Below, piece by piece: positions 18,400 through 27,319 of a stretch of DNA of 54,688 nucleotides. The position numbers and the translations under genes are program-made. This DNA comes from Psychromonas sp. MB-3u-54. Its GTDB lineage: Bacteria; Pseudomonadota; Gammaproteobacteria; Enterobacterales; Psychromonadaceae. Location of the stretch: assembly GCF_002836415.1 (NCBI RefSeq), contig NZ_PJBP01000163.1, forward strand, positions 1 to 54,688, given 5' to 3'. The first letter of the stretch is position 1. Each line of letters starts with the position of its first letter. The notes beneath the pieces were generated by a model. It was not told where the DNA came from. It was given only the letters and a program-made list of their open reading frames with translations, and made no database searches.

Positions 18400-19100
18400 A
18401 ATCAGCCGTTATCAAGCGGGTATCAGAAACCCATGTAATGATATATATCGGGGACACTATTGCCCCTGAACGGGCATCTCTGTTCGGCTCTCTGTGCGAA
18501 AAAATTCGTCTGGAGTTCAGCGCAGGGGTTATTGAGGTGGTCCCCTCCTATACCTCGATTATGATTGAATTCAATCTCTCAAAAATATCCTATGGGACTC
18601 TGGAAGCAGGTTTAACCGAGTTACTTGGTGGTTTTGAACAAAGCGCACAAAAAATCCAAGCAAGGGTTATTGAACTGCCCGTTTATTACCACGCCGATGT
18701 AGCGCCGGATTTACAGACGCTGGCTGAAGCGAAAAATTTATCTGTCCAGCAGGTTATCGAGATTCATTGCCAGACCCTTTATACCGTATGTGCGATCGGA
18801 TTTTCTCCCGGTTTCGCCTTTCTTGGCAGCGTCGATGACCGGATAGTCATGCCCCGTCACGCCAGTCCGCGCCTGAAAATACCCGCAGGCAGTGTCGGTA
18901 TTGCTGACCGACAGACGGCCGTTTATCCCGATGATTCACCGGGTGGATGGCAGATTATAGGTAACTGCCCAAGCACCTTATTCAGTCCGGAAAGGGAGCC
19001 GATGATGCCGTTTTCGGTCGGTGACACGGTACGCTTTAAATCCGTATCACTGGAAGAGTTTACTCAGCAAGGAGGACAAAGATGTCCAAACTGGAAGTAA
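18396..19100 (+). CDS. pxpB: 5-oxoprolinase subunit PxpB (KipI family)
   Basis: A 234-residue protein of the KipI/PxpB family with VVPSYTSIMIEF near residue 50, the conserved IGFSPGFAFLG near 130, SPRLKIPAGSVGIADRQTAVYP and SPGGWQIIGNCP. It forms a complex with PxpC. The gene ends (GGQRCPNWK-stop) across a pxpC start codon at 19082, the ancestral overlapping arrangement. That junction has been duplicated, and the intact pxpC now starts 155 bases later. Confidence 0.93.
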   Translation: MKSAVIKRVSETHVMIYIGDTIAPERASLFGSLCEKIRLEFSAGVIEVVPSYTSIMIEFNLSKISYGTLEAGLTELLGGFEQSAQKIQARVIELPVYYHADVAPDLQTLAEAKNLSVQQVIEIHCQTLYTVCAIGFSPGFAFLGSVDDRIVMPRHASPRLKIPAGSVGIADRQTAVYPDDSPGGWQIIGNCPSTLFSPEREPMMPFSVGDTVRFKSVSLEEFTQQGGQRCPNWK

Positions 19101-19284
19101 TTCAGCCGGGAATGTTATCGCTTATTCAGCGCGTTGGCGTTGCGCATTTGGATTTAAGTCAGGAAGCTTCTGCCGGTGAATCGGCGTGTTTTAAGCAGGT
19201 ATCAGCAGAAGAGTTTACTCAGCAAGGAGGACAAAGATGTCCAAACTGGAAGTAATTCAGCCGGGAATGTTATCGCTTATTCAG
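19053..19284 (+). repeat. 155-bp-period duplication of the pxpB-pxpC junction
   Basis: Bases 19053-19129 and 19208-19284 are identical (77 bp, GAAGAGTTTACTCAGCAAGG onward). They cover the end of pxpB, the shared ribosome site and the first 16 codons of pxpC. The 78 bases between are not random: 19130-19175 resembles diverged pxpC codons 17 onward and 19176-19207 resembles a diverged pxpB tail. The structure looks like a tandem duplication involving a diverged allele. Confidence 0.9.
19082..19255 (+). pseudogene. Truncated chimeric pxpC start fused to a pxpB tail
   Basis: From the first ATG a 57-codon frame reads MSKLEVIQPGMLSLIQ, then a diverged PxpC-like stretch (RVGVAHLDLSQ), then a PxpB-like tail ending GGQRCPNWK-stop. 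It uses the original ribosome site AAGGAGGACAAAG. It cannot make a working PxpC. Because it is translated just ahead of the real pxpC start at 19237 and ends 19 bases inside it, it may still couple translation between pxpB and pxpC. Confidence 0.75.
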
Positions 19285-20184
19285 GATGTCGGTCGCTTTG
19301 GCGTTGCACAACTCGGGTTAAGTCAAGGCGGGCCCGTTGATCTGCATGCCTACTGCTGGGCAAACCATTTACTTGCTAATAGCATGCACTGTCCGGTACT
19401 TGAAATTACATTAGGTCAGGCGAGCTTTACAGCCCGGGAAGACACTATGGTAGCACTCACGGGAGCCGATATGATGGCGACCCTTGACGGAACAGCACAA
19501 AAAAACTGGCGCAGCTTTCAAATCAAAAAAGGACAGACACTTAAACTTAGCTTTGCTCAAACCGGGCTTAGAGCTTATCTTGCCATTGCCGGCGGTTTTG
19601 CTGCACAGAAAATATTTGGCAGTAGCGCCACCGTGATGCGCAATAAACTGGGAGGACTGACCAAAGGCGACGGTTCCCTTGCCAGAGGAAACAAAATAGC
19701 AGCGGGGCAGTTATTAAGCGCGGCAAGCAGTAATCAGGATCGCACTGTTTGCCTATCGGTTCCAAACCATTTTATTCCGGACTATGGCGATATTATCGAG
19801 ATTGGCGTACTGCCATCATATCAAGTTGAAAGCTTTCCTAAATTACAGCGCGAGCGATTTTTTCAAAGTAGTTTTACCGTTAGCCCGCAAAGCGATCGGA
19901 TGGGTGTGCGTTTAACAGGTGCGGAGATTAAGTGTGATACTGCCGGAATTATTTCCGAAGGCATTGCCCTTGGCGCGATTCAAATCCCGCCCGACGGGCA
20001 ACCGATTATACTGCTTAATGATCGCCAAACGCTGGGAGGTTATCCGAAAATAGGCTGCGTATCACGCTTGGATCTACCCAAAATAGCACAAGCCAGAGCG
20101 GGTTCAACAATCCACTTTTACGCTGCAGACATTGAAGAAAAATCGTCACAATGGTGTGAGTTTTTAGGTTTTTTCAACGTATAG
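19237..20184 (+). CDS. pxpC: 5-oxoprolinase subunit PxpC (biotin-dependent carboxyltransferase-like)
   Basis: A 315-residue protein of the PxpC/KipA family: MSKLEVIQPGMLSLIQDVGR, GLSQGGPVDLHAYCWANHLL, LTGADMMATLDG, YLAIAGGFAAQKIFGSSAT and the C-terminal GAIQIPPDGQPIILLNDRQTLGGYPKIG. It completes the PxpABC enzyme. Length is normal and the frame intact, so the junction duplication upstream has not destroyed it. It is convergent with cra, 8 bases apart, with no terminator seen. Confidence 0.95.
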   Translation: MSKLEVIQPGMLSLIQDVGRFGVAQLGLSQGGPVDLHAYCWANHLLANSMHCPVLEITLGQASFTAREDTMVALTGADMMATLDGTAQKNWRSFQIKKGQTLKLSFAQTGLRAYLAIAGGFAAQKIFGSSATVMRNKLGGLTKGDGSLARGNKIAAGQLLSAASSNQDRTVCLSVPNHFIPDYGDIIEIGVLPSYQVESFPKLQRERFFQSSFTVSPQSDRMGVRLTGAEIKCDTAGIISEGIALGAIQIPPDGQPIILLNDRQTLGGYPKIGCVSRLDLPKIAQARAGSTIHFYAADIEEKSSQWCEFLGFFNV

Positions 20185-20192
20185 AGTATGTA

Positions 20193-21176
20193 CTAACGTT
20201 TAATCAATCGGCGCGAGACAACTTCCACACTGGAGTTATAAGTTCCCTGTGCAGCGAGTAAGGCCAGTTGCAGTGTTTTTTCTGCAATGACTTCTAATTG
20301 CTGCGGTAAAGACTGTACTTTGATTGGTAAAAAATCTAACAGGCGGTTATCACCAAAAGTCGCCAGTTCAGTTTTTTTCTGTAATTCTGGATGCGCTAAT
20401 AAACAATCCAGTACTCCAACAAACAAGGTATAAGAGGTAATTAAAATCGCATCGGGAAAGCAATCCTGATCTATCCATTGCTGCGCTAAACATTGACCTT
20501 GTTCGATACTGAAATTTTCACCATAAGCGTATTGAACCTCAAGGGTGCCGCTGTATTGTGCCAGTGCCGCTTTAAATCCTAATTCTCGCTCTTTGGAGAC
20601 TCCCAGTAATGGCGCAGCACCAATTAAACCAATACTGTTAATGTTTTTTTCTAATAAGGCTTCACATAACTGATAAGCCCCTTCCAAATCTTCACTGATT
20701 ACACTGCTGAAAAATTCATCATCCAAACACCTGTCGATACCTACCACAGGCACACCCTTAGCCTGCACGTTACGATAAAAGGGATCATCTCCGGGCAATG
20801 CAGTGGCAACAATTAACACATCAATACCCCGCCTAATAAGATTTTCAGCAACGTTCATTTCTGTCTTAATTTCATCACCCGAGCAACAGATTATTAATTG
20901 AAAACCTGATTTTCTGGCATCGCGCTCTAATAGTTTAGCGATTTTGGCATAACTGGTATTTTCCAGATCCGGGATAATTAAACCAAAGGTACGGCTATTG
21001 CCCGCCCGTAGAGCACTGGCTGCATAATTAGCTTGATAATTATATTTATCCACAACGGCCATCACTTTCAAACGCGTTTTTTCACTAATACGGTATTGCT
21101 CTGCTTTACCATTAATAACATAACTGGCAGTGGTACGAGAGACGCCTGCTAAACGCGCTATTTCTACTAATTTCAT
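20193..21176 (-). CDS. cra: Cra (FruR) catabolite repressor-activator
   Basis: A 327-residue LacI-family regulator. The helix-turn-helix (EIARLAGVSRTTASYVING) and hinge are almost identical to E. coli Cra, followed by LRAGNSRTFGLIIPDLENTSYAKIA and FGDNRLLDFLPIKV of the effector domain, which senses fructose 1-phosphate. The start is the ATG at 21176 behind AAAGGA; a TTG directly before it is unlikely. It is divergent from fruBKA with two Cra operators between, indicating control of fruBKA and probably autoregulation. Confidence 0.95.
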   Translation of the reverse strand: MKLVEIARLAGVSRTTASYVINGKAEQYRISEKTRLKVMAVVDKYNYQANYAASALRAGNSRTFGLIIPDLENTSYAKIAKLLERDARKSGFQLIICCSGDEIKTEMNVAENLIRRGIDVLIVATALPGDDPFYRNVQAKGVPVVGIDRCLDDEFFSSVISEDLEGAYQLCEALLEKNINSIGLIGAAPLLGVSKERELGFKAALAQYSGTLEVQYAYGENFSIEQGQCLAQQWIDQDCFPDAILITSYTLFVGVLDCLLAHPELQKKTELATFGDNRLLDFLPIKVQSLPQQLEVIAEKTLQLALLAAQGTYNSSVEVVSRRLIKR

Positions 21177-21269
21177 CAAACATCCTTTCTAAAAAACAAT
21201 TATCGAGATCCGTATCACAGTATAGGAAATCACCAAGCCAATAACCATCAAAAAGCAGTTGCAATTGTA

Positions 21270-21307
21270 GCTGAAACGGTTCAGCATGACAACTGAATCG
21301 GTTCAGC
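21270..21307. promoter_or_regulatory. Pair of Cra operators
   Basis: GCTGAAACGGTTCAGC (21270-21285) and ACTGAATCGGTTCAGC (21292-21307) both match the Cra consensus TGAAACGTTTCA-like palindrome, spaced 22 bases centre to centre (two helical turns). They lie about 95-130 bases upstream of cra and about 205-240 bases upstream of fruB, closer to cra than a simple fruB promoter block would need. A TATACT (21414-21419) could be the fruB -10. Confidence 0.9.
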
Positions 21308-21510
21308 AGCGATAAAGATAAGAAATAACAGATTGCGAGTACAGCTATTCACATCTCTACAGTGAGTATAAGACTGGATTACCCATTTCTTAAATCGTTG
21401 CTTGGCGCACAACTATACTGAAGACTAAGATCTCGGTTGTGAACATTTTTAAACCATTAATGACTGCGTTAATAAGCGCGACAGTCACTAACTTTAGTAA
21501 GGTGTCCGGC

Positions 21511-22632
21511 ATGTTATCAATTAATACCCACGATATTATTCTCGCGCAAACAGCAGAGAATAAACAAGATGCAATTAAATCTATCGCTAACGGCCTGCTG
21601 GACAAAGGTTATGTAGAAAGCGGTTATGTTAACGGCATGCTCGCTCGTGAAGCGCAAAATACAACTTTTTTAGGTAATGGTATCGCCATCCCCCATGGAA
21701 CAACGGATACCCGTGATCAAATAAAACAAACCGGTGTTATTTTGCACCACTTCCCACAGGGTGTGAATTGGGGTGATGATAATACGGTTTATTTAGCCAT
21801 AGGTATCGCGGCAAAGTCAGATCAGCATTTAGAAATTTTAAAAATGCTGACTAAAGTACTTTCAGCTGACGGTGTTGAGCAACAGTTACAAAATGCAAGC
21901 ACGGCTGAAACTATCGTTGATTTATTAACCGGTAAAGTGCAAACCGAAATGTTGTTAACGGCTGACTTAATCAAGCTCGATGCTGCCGCACAGGATCTAT
22001 CACAACTAACCGCGCTTGCAGCCGATTTACTCAAAAATCAGGGGGCGACCAGCGATACCTTTGCTGAGACAATAGCGGCTAACACTCCAACGCATTTAGG
22101 CCAGGGTCTGTGGTTAAGTGCCAGCAACCAAGGTGTCAATAAAACCGCTCTCTCTTTTGTAAAAACCCCGCAAGCATTAAAACATTCAAATAAACCGGTC
22201 AACGGCCTGCTCTGTATCGCCAGTAACAGTGAACTGCATTTAAAAACGCTGGAGCTTCTGATTGACCTGATTGATAAGCAAAAAGCAGAGAAACTGTTCA
22301 GCTCGAATCAGGAACAAGTTATCAACCTGCTGACGAAAGAAATACTCGAAGGCAGCCAACAGGTTTTTACTATTAGAAATCCGCATGGTTTACACGCCCG
22401 TCCGGGTGCAATGCTGGTTAATACGGCGAAAAAATTTGCAGCAAGCATTCAACTGGCGAAAGCGAATACGCCGGACAAAACAGCCAATGCAAAAAGTTTA
22501 ATGAAGGTGATGACCTTAGGGGTCAAGTTTAAAGACCAGTTACAGGTTACCGCGCAGGGTGAAGATGCGGATCAAGCACTACTTGCCATTGGTAAAGCGA
22601 TTGAAGAAGGTTTAGGAGAATCAATCCAATGA
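21511..22632 (+). CDS. fruB: FruB, fused EIIA-Fru / HPr-like (FPr) protein
   Basis: A 373-residue fructose PTS phosphocarrier. The N-terminal EIIA domain (1-150) has its active His in [13 protein letters not shown] middle domain follows, and the C-terminal HPr-like domain (from about 285) carries its active His in [12 protein letters not shown]. It takes phosphate from enzyme I and passes it to FruA. I start at the ATG at 21511 (MLSINTHDI, as in other FruB); the frame is open 24 codons upstream without similarity. It overlaps fruK by four bases. Confidence 0.94.
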   Translation: MLSINTHDIILAQTAENKQDAIKSIANGLLDKGYVESGYVNGMLAREAQNTTFLGNGIAIPHGTTDTRDQIKQTGVILHHFPQGVNWGDDNTVYLAIGIAAKSDQHLEILKMLTKVLSADGVEQQLQNASTAETIVDLLTGKVQTEMLLTADLIKLDAAAQDLSQLTALAADLLKNQGATSDTFAETIAANTPTHLGQGLWLSASNQGVNKTALSFVKTPQALKHSNKPVNGLLCIASNSELHLKTLELLIDLIDKQKAEKLFSSNQEQVINLLTKEILEGSQQVFTIRNPHGLHARPGAMLVNTAKKFAASIQLAKANTPDKTANAKSLMKVMTLGVKFKDQLQVTAQGEDADQALLAIGKAIEEGLGESIQ

Positions 22633-23570
22633 GTAAAAATCTGAAAGTGGTTACTGTCACTCTAAACCCAGCCTTAGATCTCACCGGCTCACTTGAGGTA
22701 TTACAGACGGGGTCAGTGAATTTAATGGCAACCGGCAGTCTGCATCCGGCAGGCAAAGGTATCAATGTTGCCAAGGTACTTGCCGAACTCGGCGCAAAGG
22801 TCACTGTTACGGGTCTACTCGGGGAAAATAATCAAGCTTCGTTTGTCGCGTTATTTGAATCGTTAAAGATCAATGACCAATTTATCCGTGTTCAGGGTGA
22901 TACGCGCATCAATGTCAAAATTGTTGAGAAATCCGGTCAGGTGAGCGATCTCAACTTTCCGGGCGTGAGCATCGGAGAGTCTGAATTAGCCGAATTTGAG
23001 CGAACTTTATTTAAGCTTTCAAAAACACATGATGTCTTTGTTATTGCCGGAAGTCTTCCGCAAGGCGTGACACCGGAACGTTGTGCAGGCTGGATTGAAA
23101 AACTGAACAAAGCAGGTAAAAAAGTATTTTTTGATAGCAGTAATAAAGCATTAGCAGCCGGTGTTAATGCTCATCCTTACCTGGTTAAACCCAATGATGA
23201 GGAACTCCGTGCGTTACTTAATCTACCATTAAAAAATACGAATGAGATTAAGAATGCCGCGCAACAATTACAGCAACAGGGTTGTCATAATATAGTTATT
23301 TCTATGGGTGAAAATGGTGTGCTTTGGCTTAACAAAGCCGGCTGGCTCAAATCAACGCCACCTAAAATGGAAGTAGTCAGCACAGTTGGCGCCGGCGATA
23401 CCTTAGTGGCAGGCCTTTGTTGGGGTGAGCTAAATCAATGGAATAAATCACAAAGTTTAAGTTTTTCTACCGCATTAGCAGCACTTGCTGTCAGCCAGGT
23501 AGGCGTCGGTGTTGAAGACATCGATCAGGTTGAAGCATTGCAAAAAAACATAAAAATAACAGCAGAGTGA
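22629..23570 (+). CDS. fruK: FruK, 1-phosphofructokinase
   Basis: A 313-residue PfkB-family sugar kinase converting fructose 1-phosphate to fructose 1,6-bisphosphate. Family motifs are TLNPALDLTG at the start, HPAGKGINVAKVLAELG near residue 40 and the catalytic VVSTVGAGDTLVAG near residue 255 with the base aspartate. By consuming fructose 1-phosphate it also sets the signal read by Cra. Its ATG lies inside the fruB stop (ATGA). Confidence 0.95.
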   Translation: MSKNLKVVTVTLNPALDLTGSLEVLQTGSVNLMATGSLHPAGKGINVAKVLAELGAKVTVTGLLGENNQASFVALFESLKINDQFIRVQGDTRINVKIVEKSGQVSDLNFPGVSIGESELAEFERTLFKLSKTHDVFVIAGSLPQGVTPERCAGWIEKLNKAGKKVFFDSSNKALAAGVNAHPYLVKPNDEELRALLNLPLKNTNEIKNAAQQLQQQGCHNIVISMGENGVLWLNKAGWLKSTPPKMEVVSTVGAGDTLVAGLCWGELNQWNKSQSLSFSTALAALAVSQVGVGVEDIDQVEALQKNIKITAE

Positions 23571-23637
23571 TTAAACAGGTCATTTAATTACGTCGCTATT
23601 AATAACTTTATAAATAAATGGTTCAGAGGATAAGAAG

Positions 23638-25365
23638 ATGAAATTAGCCATAGTCACCGCATGCCCGAGCGGCATTGCCAACAGTATTATTGCAGCGGGT
23701 TTAATTGAAAAAGCGGTCTCGGCATTAAACTGGGAAGCGACAATTGAATGTCAATCTAGCGTAAAACCTGTACAGCCTTTAACTCAACAACAAATTGATC
23801 AAGCCGACTGCATCGTTATTGCAGCGAATACCGCGGTTGATCTTAGCCGCTTTCAAGGTAAAAAAGTGTATCAATCTGATATTAGCCAATGCCTGGAAGA
23901 TACAAAAACCTATTTACAAAATGCAGTTAACAATGGGGAACTGCTTATCCAATCCACAACGAGGAAGACCATTATGTCAACAGCTCAAAAAATTGTTGCA
24001 ATTACAGCCTGCCCAACCGGTGTTGCACACACCTTTATGGCGGCAACAGCCTTAGAAGATAAAGCTAAACAGCTTGGTTACGAAATTAAGGTTGAAACAC
24101 GCGGCTCAGTCGGCGCAAAAAATCAGTTAACAGCAGAAGATATCAGCGCAGCTGATGTGGTTATTATTGCCGCAGATATTGCCGTTGATTTAGCCCGTTT
24201 TGATGGCAAAAAATTGTATAAAACCAGTACTGGTTTAGCCCTTAAAAAAACCGAGCAAGAAATCAACAAAGCATTTTCCGATGCAGCGGTTTATCGCAGC
24301 ACAGGTGCCGCTGAAAGCAGTGACGGCGAACAAATGAAAGCATCGTCTGCTATCTATAAACACCTTATGTCCGGTGTTTCTCATATGCTACCCGTGGTTG
24401 TTGCGGGTGGTTTATTAATTGCGTTGTCTTTTGTCTTCGGTATAGAAGCCTTTAAAGAGGAAGGGACACTGGCAGCGGCATTAATGACTATCGGCGGCGC
24501 CTCCGCTTTTGCACTGATGATACCGGTATTATCTGGTTTTATCGCCTTTTCGATTGCCGACAGACCCGGTCTTGCACCCGGTTTAATTGGCGGTATGTTA
24601 GCAAGTTCAACGGGAGCCGGTTTCCTTGGTGGTATCATTGCAGGTTTCCTAGCGGGTTACACCGCAAAATGGGTTGCCGATAATTTCCCACTGCCAGATT
24701 CTATGGCGGCGCTAAAACCCATTCTAATCATCCCTTTGATTGCCAGCTTAGTAACAGGTTTAGTGATGATCTACGTAGTTGGTACGCCCGTCGCTGCAAT
24801 CATGGCCGGACTAACTGACTTCCTTGCAAGCATGGGCTCAGCAAATGCCGTGTTATTAGGTATTCTTCTTGGCGCAATGATGTGTTTCGACCTTGGTGGT
24901 CCAGTGAACAAAACAGCCTATACCTTTGGTGTAGGTCTATTGGCCTCACAAACCTATGCACCGATGGCGGCGATTATGGCTGCGGGTATGGTACCGGCTT
25001 TAGGCATGGGTCTAGCGACATTCTTAGCCAAATCTAAATTTATCGCCAGTGAAGCAGAAGCGGGTAAAGCATCATTCGTATTAGGTCTTTGCTTTATCTC
25101 TGAAGGTGCAATCCCGTTTGCCGCGCATGATCCATTACGCGTAATCCCTTGTTGTATGGCCGGTGGCGCGTTAACAGGTGCACTGTCTATGTTATTTGGT
25201 GCGCAACTACTAGCACCACACGGTGGTTTATTTGTACTGCTTATCCCGGGTGCAATTAGTCCAGTACTGCTTTACTTAGTCGCGATTGCAGCAGGAACAG
25301 CAGTGACTGGTATCAGTTACGCTTTCCTTAAGAAAAACGACCGTAAAGAAGCCGTTGCGGCTTAA
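23638..25365 (+). CDS. fruA: FruA, fructose PTS EIIB'BC transporter
   Basis: A 575-residue permease that imports fructose as fructose 1-phosphate. It has two EIIB domains in tandem (1-105 and about 115-215) and an EIIC membrane domain (about 240-570) with around nine helices and the GAIPFAAHDPLRVIP loop. Both EIIB domains carry the phosphocysteine motif, TACPSGIANS at residue 7 onward and TACPTGVAHT near 122. A strong internal ribosome site (GAGGAAG, 23961-23967) precedes an in-frame ATG at 23974, so a shorter form starting at the second EIIB is possible. A terminator follows. Confidence 0.95.
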   Translation: MKLAIVTACPSGIANSIIAAGLIEKAVSALNWEATIECQSSVKPVQPLTQQQIDQADCIVIAANTAVDLSRFQGKKVYQSDISQCLEDTKTYLQNAVNNGELLIQSTTRKTIMSTAQKIVAITACPTGVAHTFMAATALEDKAKQLGYEIKVETRGSVGAKNQLTAEDISAADVVIIAADIAVDLARFDGKKLYKTSTGLALKKTEQEINKAFSDAAVYRSTGAAESSDGEQMKASSAIYKHLMSGVSHMLPVVVAGGLLIALSFVFGIEAFKEEGTLAAALMTIGGASAFALMIPVLSGFIAFSIADRPGLAPGLIGGMLASSTGAGFLGGIIAGFLAGYTAKWVADNFPLPDSMAALKPILIIPLIASLVTGLVMIYVVGTPVAAIMAGLTDFLASMGSANAVLLGILLGAMMCFDLGGPVNKTAYTFGVGLLASQTYAPMAAIMAAGMVPALGMGLATFLAKSKFIASEAEAGKASFVLGLCFISEGAIPFAAHDPLRVIPCCMAGGALTGALSMLFGAQLLAPHGGLFVLLIPGAISPVLLYLVAIAAGTAVTGISYAFLKKNDRKEAVAA

Positions 25366-25399
25366 TTAGACGCTTTAAATAGCGACGGCTTAATCCATA

Positions 25400-25427
25400 A
25401 AAACCCGGCACATTGTCGGGTTTTTTT
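25400..25427 (+). terminator. fruBKA intrinsic terminator
   Basis: Stem ACCCG / CGGGT, extended by A-T pairs (AAACCCG / CGGGTTT), with a GCACATTGT loop and a run of seven T. It lies 35 bases after the fruA stop. Confidence 0.9.
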
Positions 25428-25498
25428 AACGGAAAATATCGTCATTTTGAAGAAAACAGAATATTTTTGAATCCATTCAGACGAAGAAGGTAAATAAT

Positions 25499-25960
25499 AT
25501 GAAAATAGCAATGGCCTGTGACCACTCTGGTTTTAGTTTAAAAGAAGAGGTCAAAATATTATTGATAAATGCCGGGCATACTATTATTGATTTTGGCGCA
25601 AATAATGAAGATGCTTGTGATTTGTCCGATCATATTTACCCGGCAGCATTAGCCGTTGCTTCGGGCGAAGCGCAACGAGGCATTTTTATTGATGGCGTCG
25701 GTTATGGCAGTGCGTTAATCGCTAATAAAATTGCAGGATTGTATGCCGCAGTCTGCCAAGATCCTTTTTGCGCGCAACTCGCACGTTCTCATTCAAATAC
25801 TAATGTCCTTTGCATTGGCGCCAAAATAATTGGCTCTGGTATTGCTGCAGAGATAGTCAATACCTGGATGACCACCGAATTTCTTAGCGATGACGCAAAA
25901 TACAAAAAACGTGTTGATAAAATAATTACAATAGCAAATAAACATCTAAAACCATTATAA
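25499..25960 (+). CDS. RpiB/LacA-family sugar-phosphate isomerase with altered active site
   Basis: A 153-residue member of the RpiB/LacAB family: MACDHSGFSLKEEV with the phosphate-binding Asp-His, ALIANKIAGLYAAVCQDPF and HSNTNVLCIGAKIIG. The catalytic cysteine that E. coli RpiB has in ILICGTG (Cys66) is replaced: the segment reads IFIDGVGYG here, with Asp at the cysteine position. Some RpiB proteins (Mycobacterium) use an acidic base instead, so activity or a different sugar phosphate is possible. It lies between the fructose operon and fbp with its own ribosome site GAAGAAGG; the substrate is unknown. Confidence 0.82.
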   Translation: MKIAMACDHSGFSLKEEVKILLINAGHTIIDFGANNEDACDLSDHIYPAALAVASGEAQRGIFIDGVGYGSALIANKIAGLYAAVCQDPFCAQLARSHSNTNVLCIGAKIIGSGIAAEIVNTWMTTEFLSDDAKYKKRVDKIITIANKHLKPL

Positions 25961-26075
25961 CTACAACTAACAGCACAATATTGATGTTGGCTAACATTAA
26001 TAAATATTAAATCATGTTAATTTGACATACACGATAACGTTTTGCAGATAATAGATCTGGATAAAGGAATATAGA

Positions 26076-27089
26076 ATGATTACGCTCGGTGAATACATTA
26101 TTAAAAAGCAGCATGAATCTCCAGAGGCAACAGGAGAATTATCATCTATATTAGGCGCAATTCGATTAGCGACCAAAGTCGTTAATCGAGACATAAATAA
26201 AGCCGGATTAGTTGATATTATTGGCGCAACGGGTGTGGAAAATGTGCAGGGTGAAGTCCAGCAAAAAATGGATCTATACGCTAATGACGTTTTTAAAGCG
26301 GCATTGGAAGCGCGTGGCGAAGTCTGTGGTGTCGCAACCGAGGAAGAAGATGAGTTTGTTTCCTTTGATGATCAACGCTGTATAAACAGTAAATATGTTG
26401 TATTGATGGATCCGCTGGACGGCTCTTCAAATATTGATGTTAATGTCTCGGTTGGAACCATTTTCTCCATTTATCGCCGCATCAGCGAACCCGGTCAGCC
26501 AGTCACCTTAGAAGATTTCTTACAACCAGGAACTGAACAGGTTGCCGCCGGATATGTTATATACGGTTCGTCAACCATGTTAGTTTATACAACCGGATAC
26601 GGTACACACGGTTTTACCTGTGACCCTTCATTGGGTACTTTTTACCTTTCACATGAAAATATGAAAATTCCAGATGCTGGTTCAATTTACTCGATTAATG
26701 AAGGTAACTATCTGAAATTTCCACAGGGTGTAAAAAAATATTTAAAATACTGTCAAGAAATTGATGGCCCAACAAACCGCCCTTACACATCTCGTTATAT
26801 TGGTTCTTTGGTTTCTGATTTTCACCGAAATTTGCTTAAGGGCGGTATTTATATCTACCCTTCTACGGCCTCCGCACCAAAAGGTAAGCTAAGATTATTA
26901 TACGAATGTAACCCGATGGCATTTCTAATAGAACAGGCTGGCGGAAGAGCAACCGATGGTTTTAACCGCCGCATTATGGAGCTAAAGCCAACCGAGTTGC
27001 ACCAGCGGGTGCCATTTTTCTGTGGTAGTTCTAAAATGGTCGATAAAGTAGAAACAATGATGGAAGAGTATTCCTCAGAAGAAAAATAA
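26076..27089 (+). CDS. fbp: Class I fructose-1,6-bisphosphatase
   Basis: A 337-residue gluconeogenic phosphatase. Metal and substrate motifs are VATEEEDEF near residue 88, [20 protein letters not shown] near 110 and the C-terminal [23 protein letters not shown] near 270. It removes the 1-phosphate of fructose 1,6-bisphosphate. The genome also encodes the unrelated class II enzyme GlpX at 49611. A TTGACA (26022) is visible 19 bases from GATAAT (26047), a long spacer, so the promoter is uncertain. A strong terminator follows. Confidence 0.95.
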   Translation: MITLGEYIIKKQHESPEATGELSSILGAIRLATKVVNRDINKAGLVDIIGATGVENVQGEVQQKMDLYANDVFKAALEARGEVCGVATEEEDEFVSFDDQRCINSKYVVLMDPLDGSSNIDVNVSVGTIFSIYRRISEPGQPVTLEDFLQPGTEQVAAGYVIYGSSTMLVYTTGYGTHGFTCDPSLGTFYLSHENMKIPDAGSIYSINEGNYLKFPQGVKKYLKYCQEIDGPTNRPYTSRYIGSLVSDFHRNLLKGGIYIYPSTASAPKGKLRLLYECNPMAFLIEQAGGRATDGFNRRIMELKPTELHQRVPFFCGSSKMVDKVETMMEEYSSEEK

Positions 27090-27123
27090 AATCGTTTAAC
27101 TTTATTCCCTTTATACAGATAAG

Positions 27124-27153
27124 AAAAAAAACCGCTCAATGAGCGGTTTTTTT
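27124..27153 (+). terminator. fbp intrinsic terminator
   Basis: Stem AACCGCTC / GAGCGGTT with loop AAT, preceded by an A-run and followed by TTTTT. It could work in both directions. It touches the left end of the family D repeat. Confidence 0.9.
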
Positions 27154-27155
27154 AA

Positions 27156-27316
27156 ATACCAATTCCACTAATTGGGTGATCTGTTTAGGCGCCGGAAAAA
27201 TACATGAAAGCAAGGCGTTTATTGCAGTAACTAGTTGTTCTAATTACAAAATAAACAACGAAGCTAGCATTCATTTTAACAAGCATAAATGAATAGAAAA
27301 TTAGTGGATTTGGTAT
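27156..27316. mobile_element. MITE-like element, family D (single copy)
   Basis: A 161-bp element bounded by 18-bp terminal inverted repeats with one mismatch: ATACCAATTCCACTAATT at the left and, read inward from the right, ATACCAAATCCACTAATT. It has no coding capacity. It fills the space between the fbp terminator and the lipocalin stop codon. The ends share the ATACC start with the other three repeat families here. Confidence 0.75.
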
Positions 27317-27319
27317 GAT

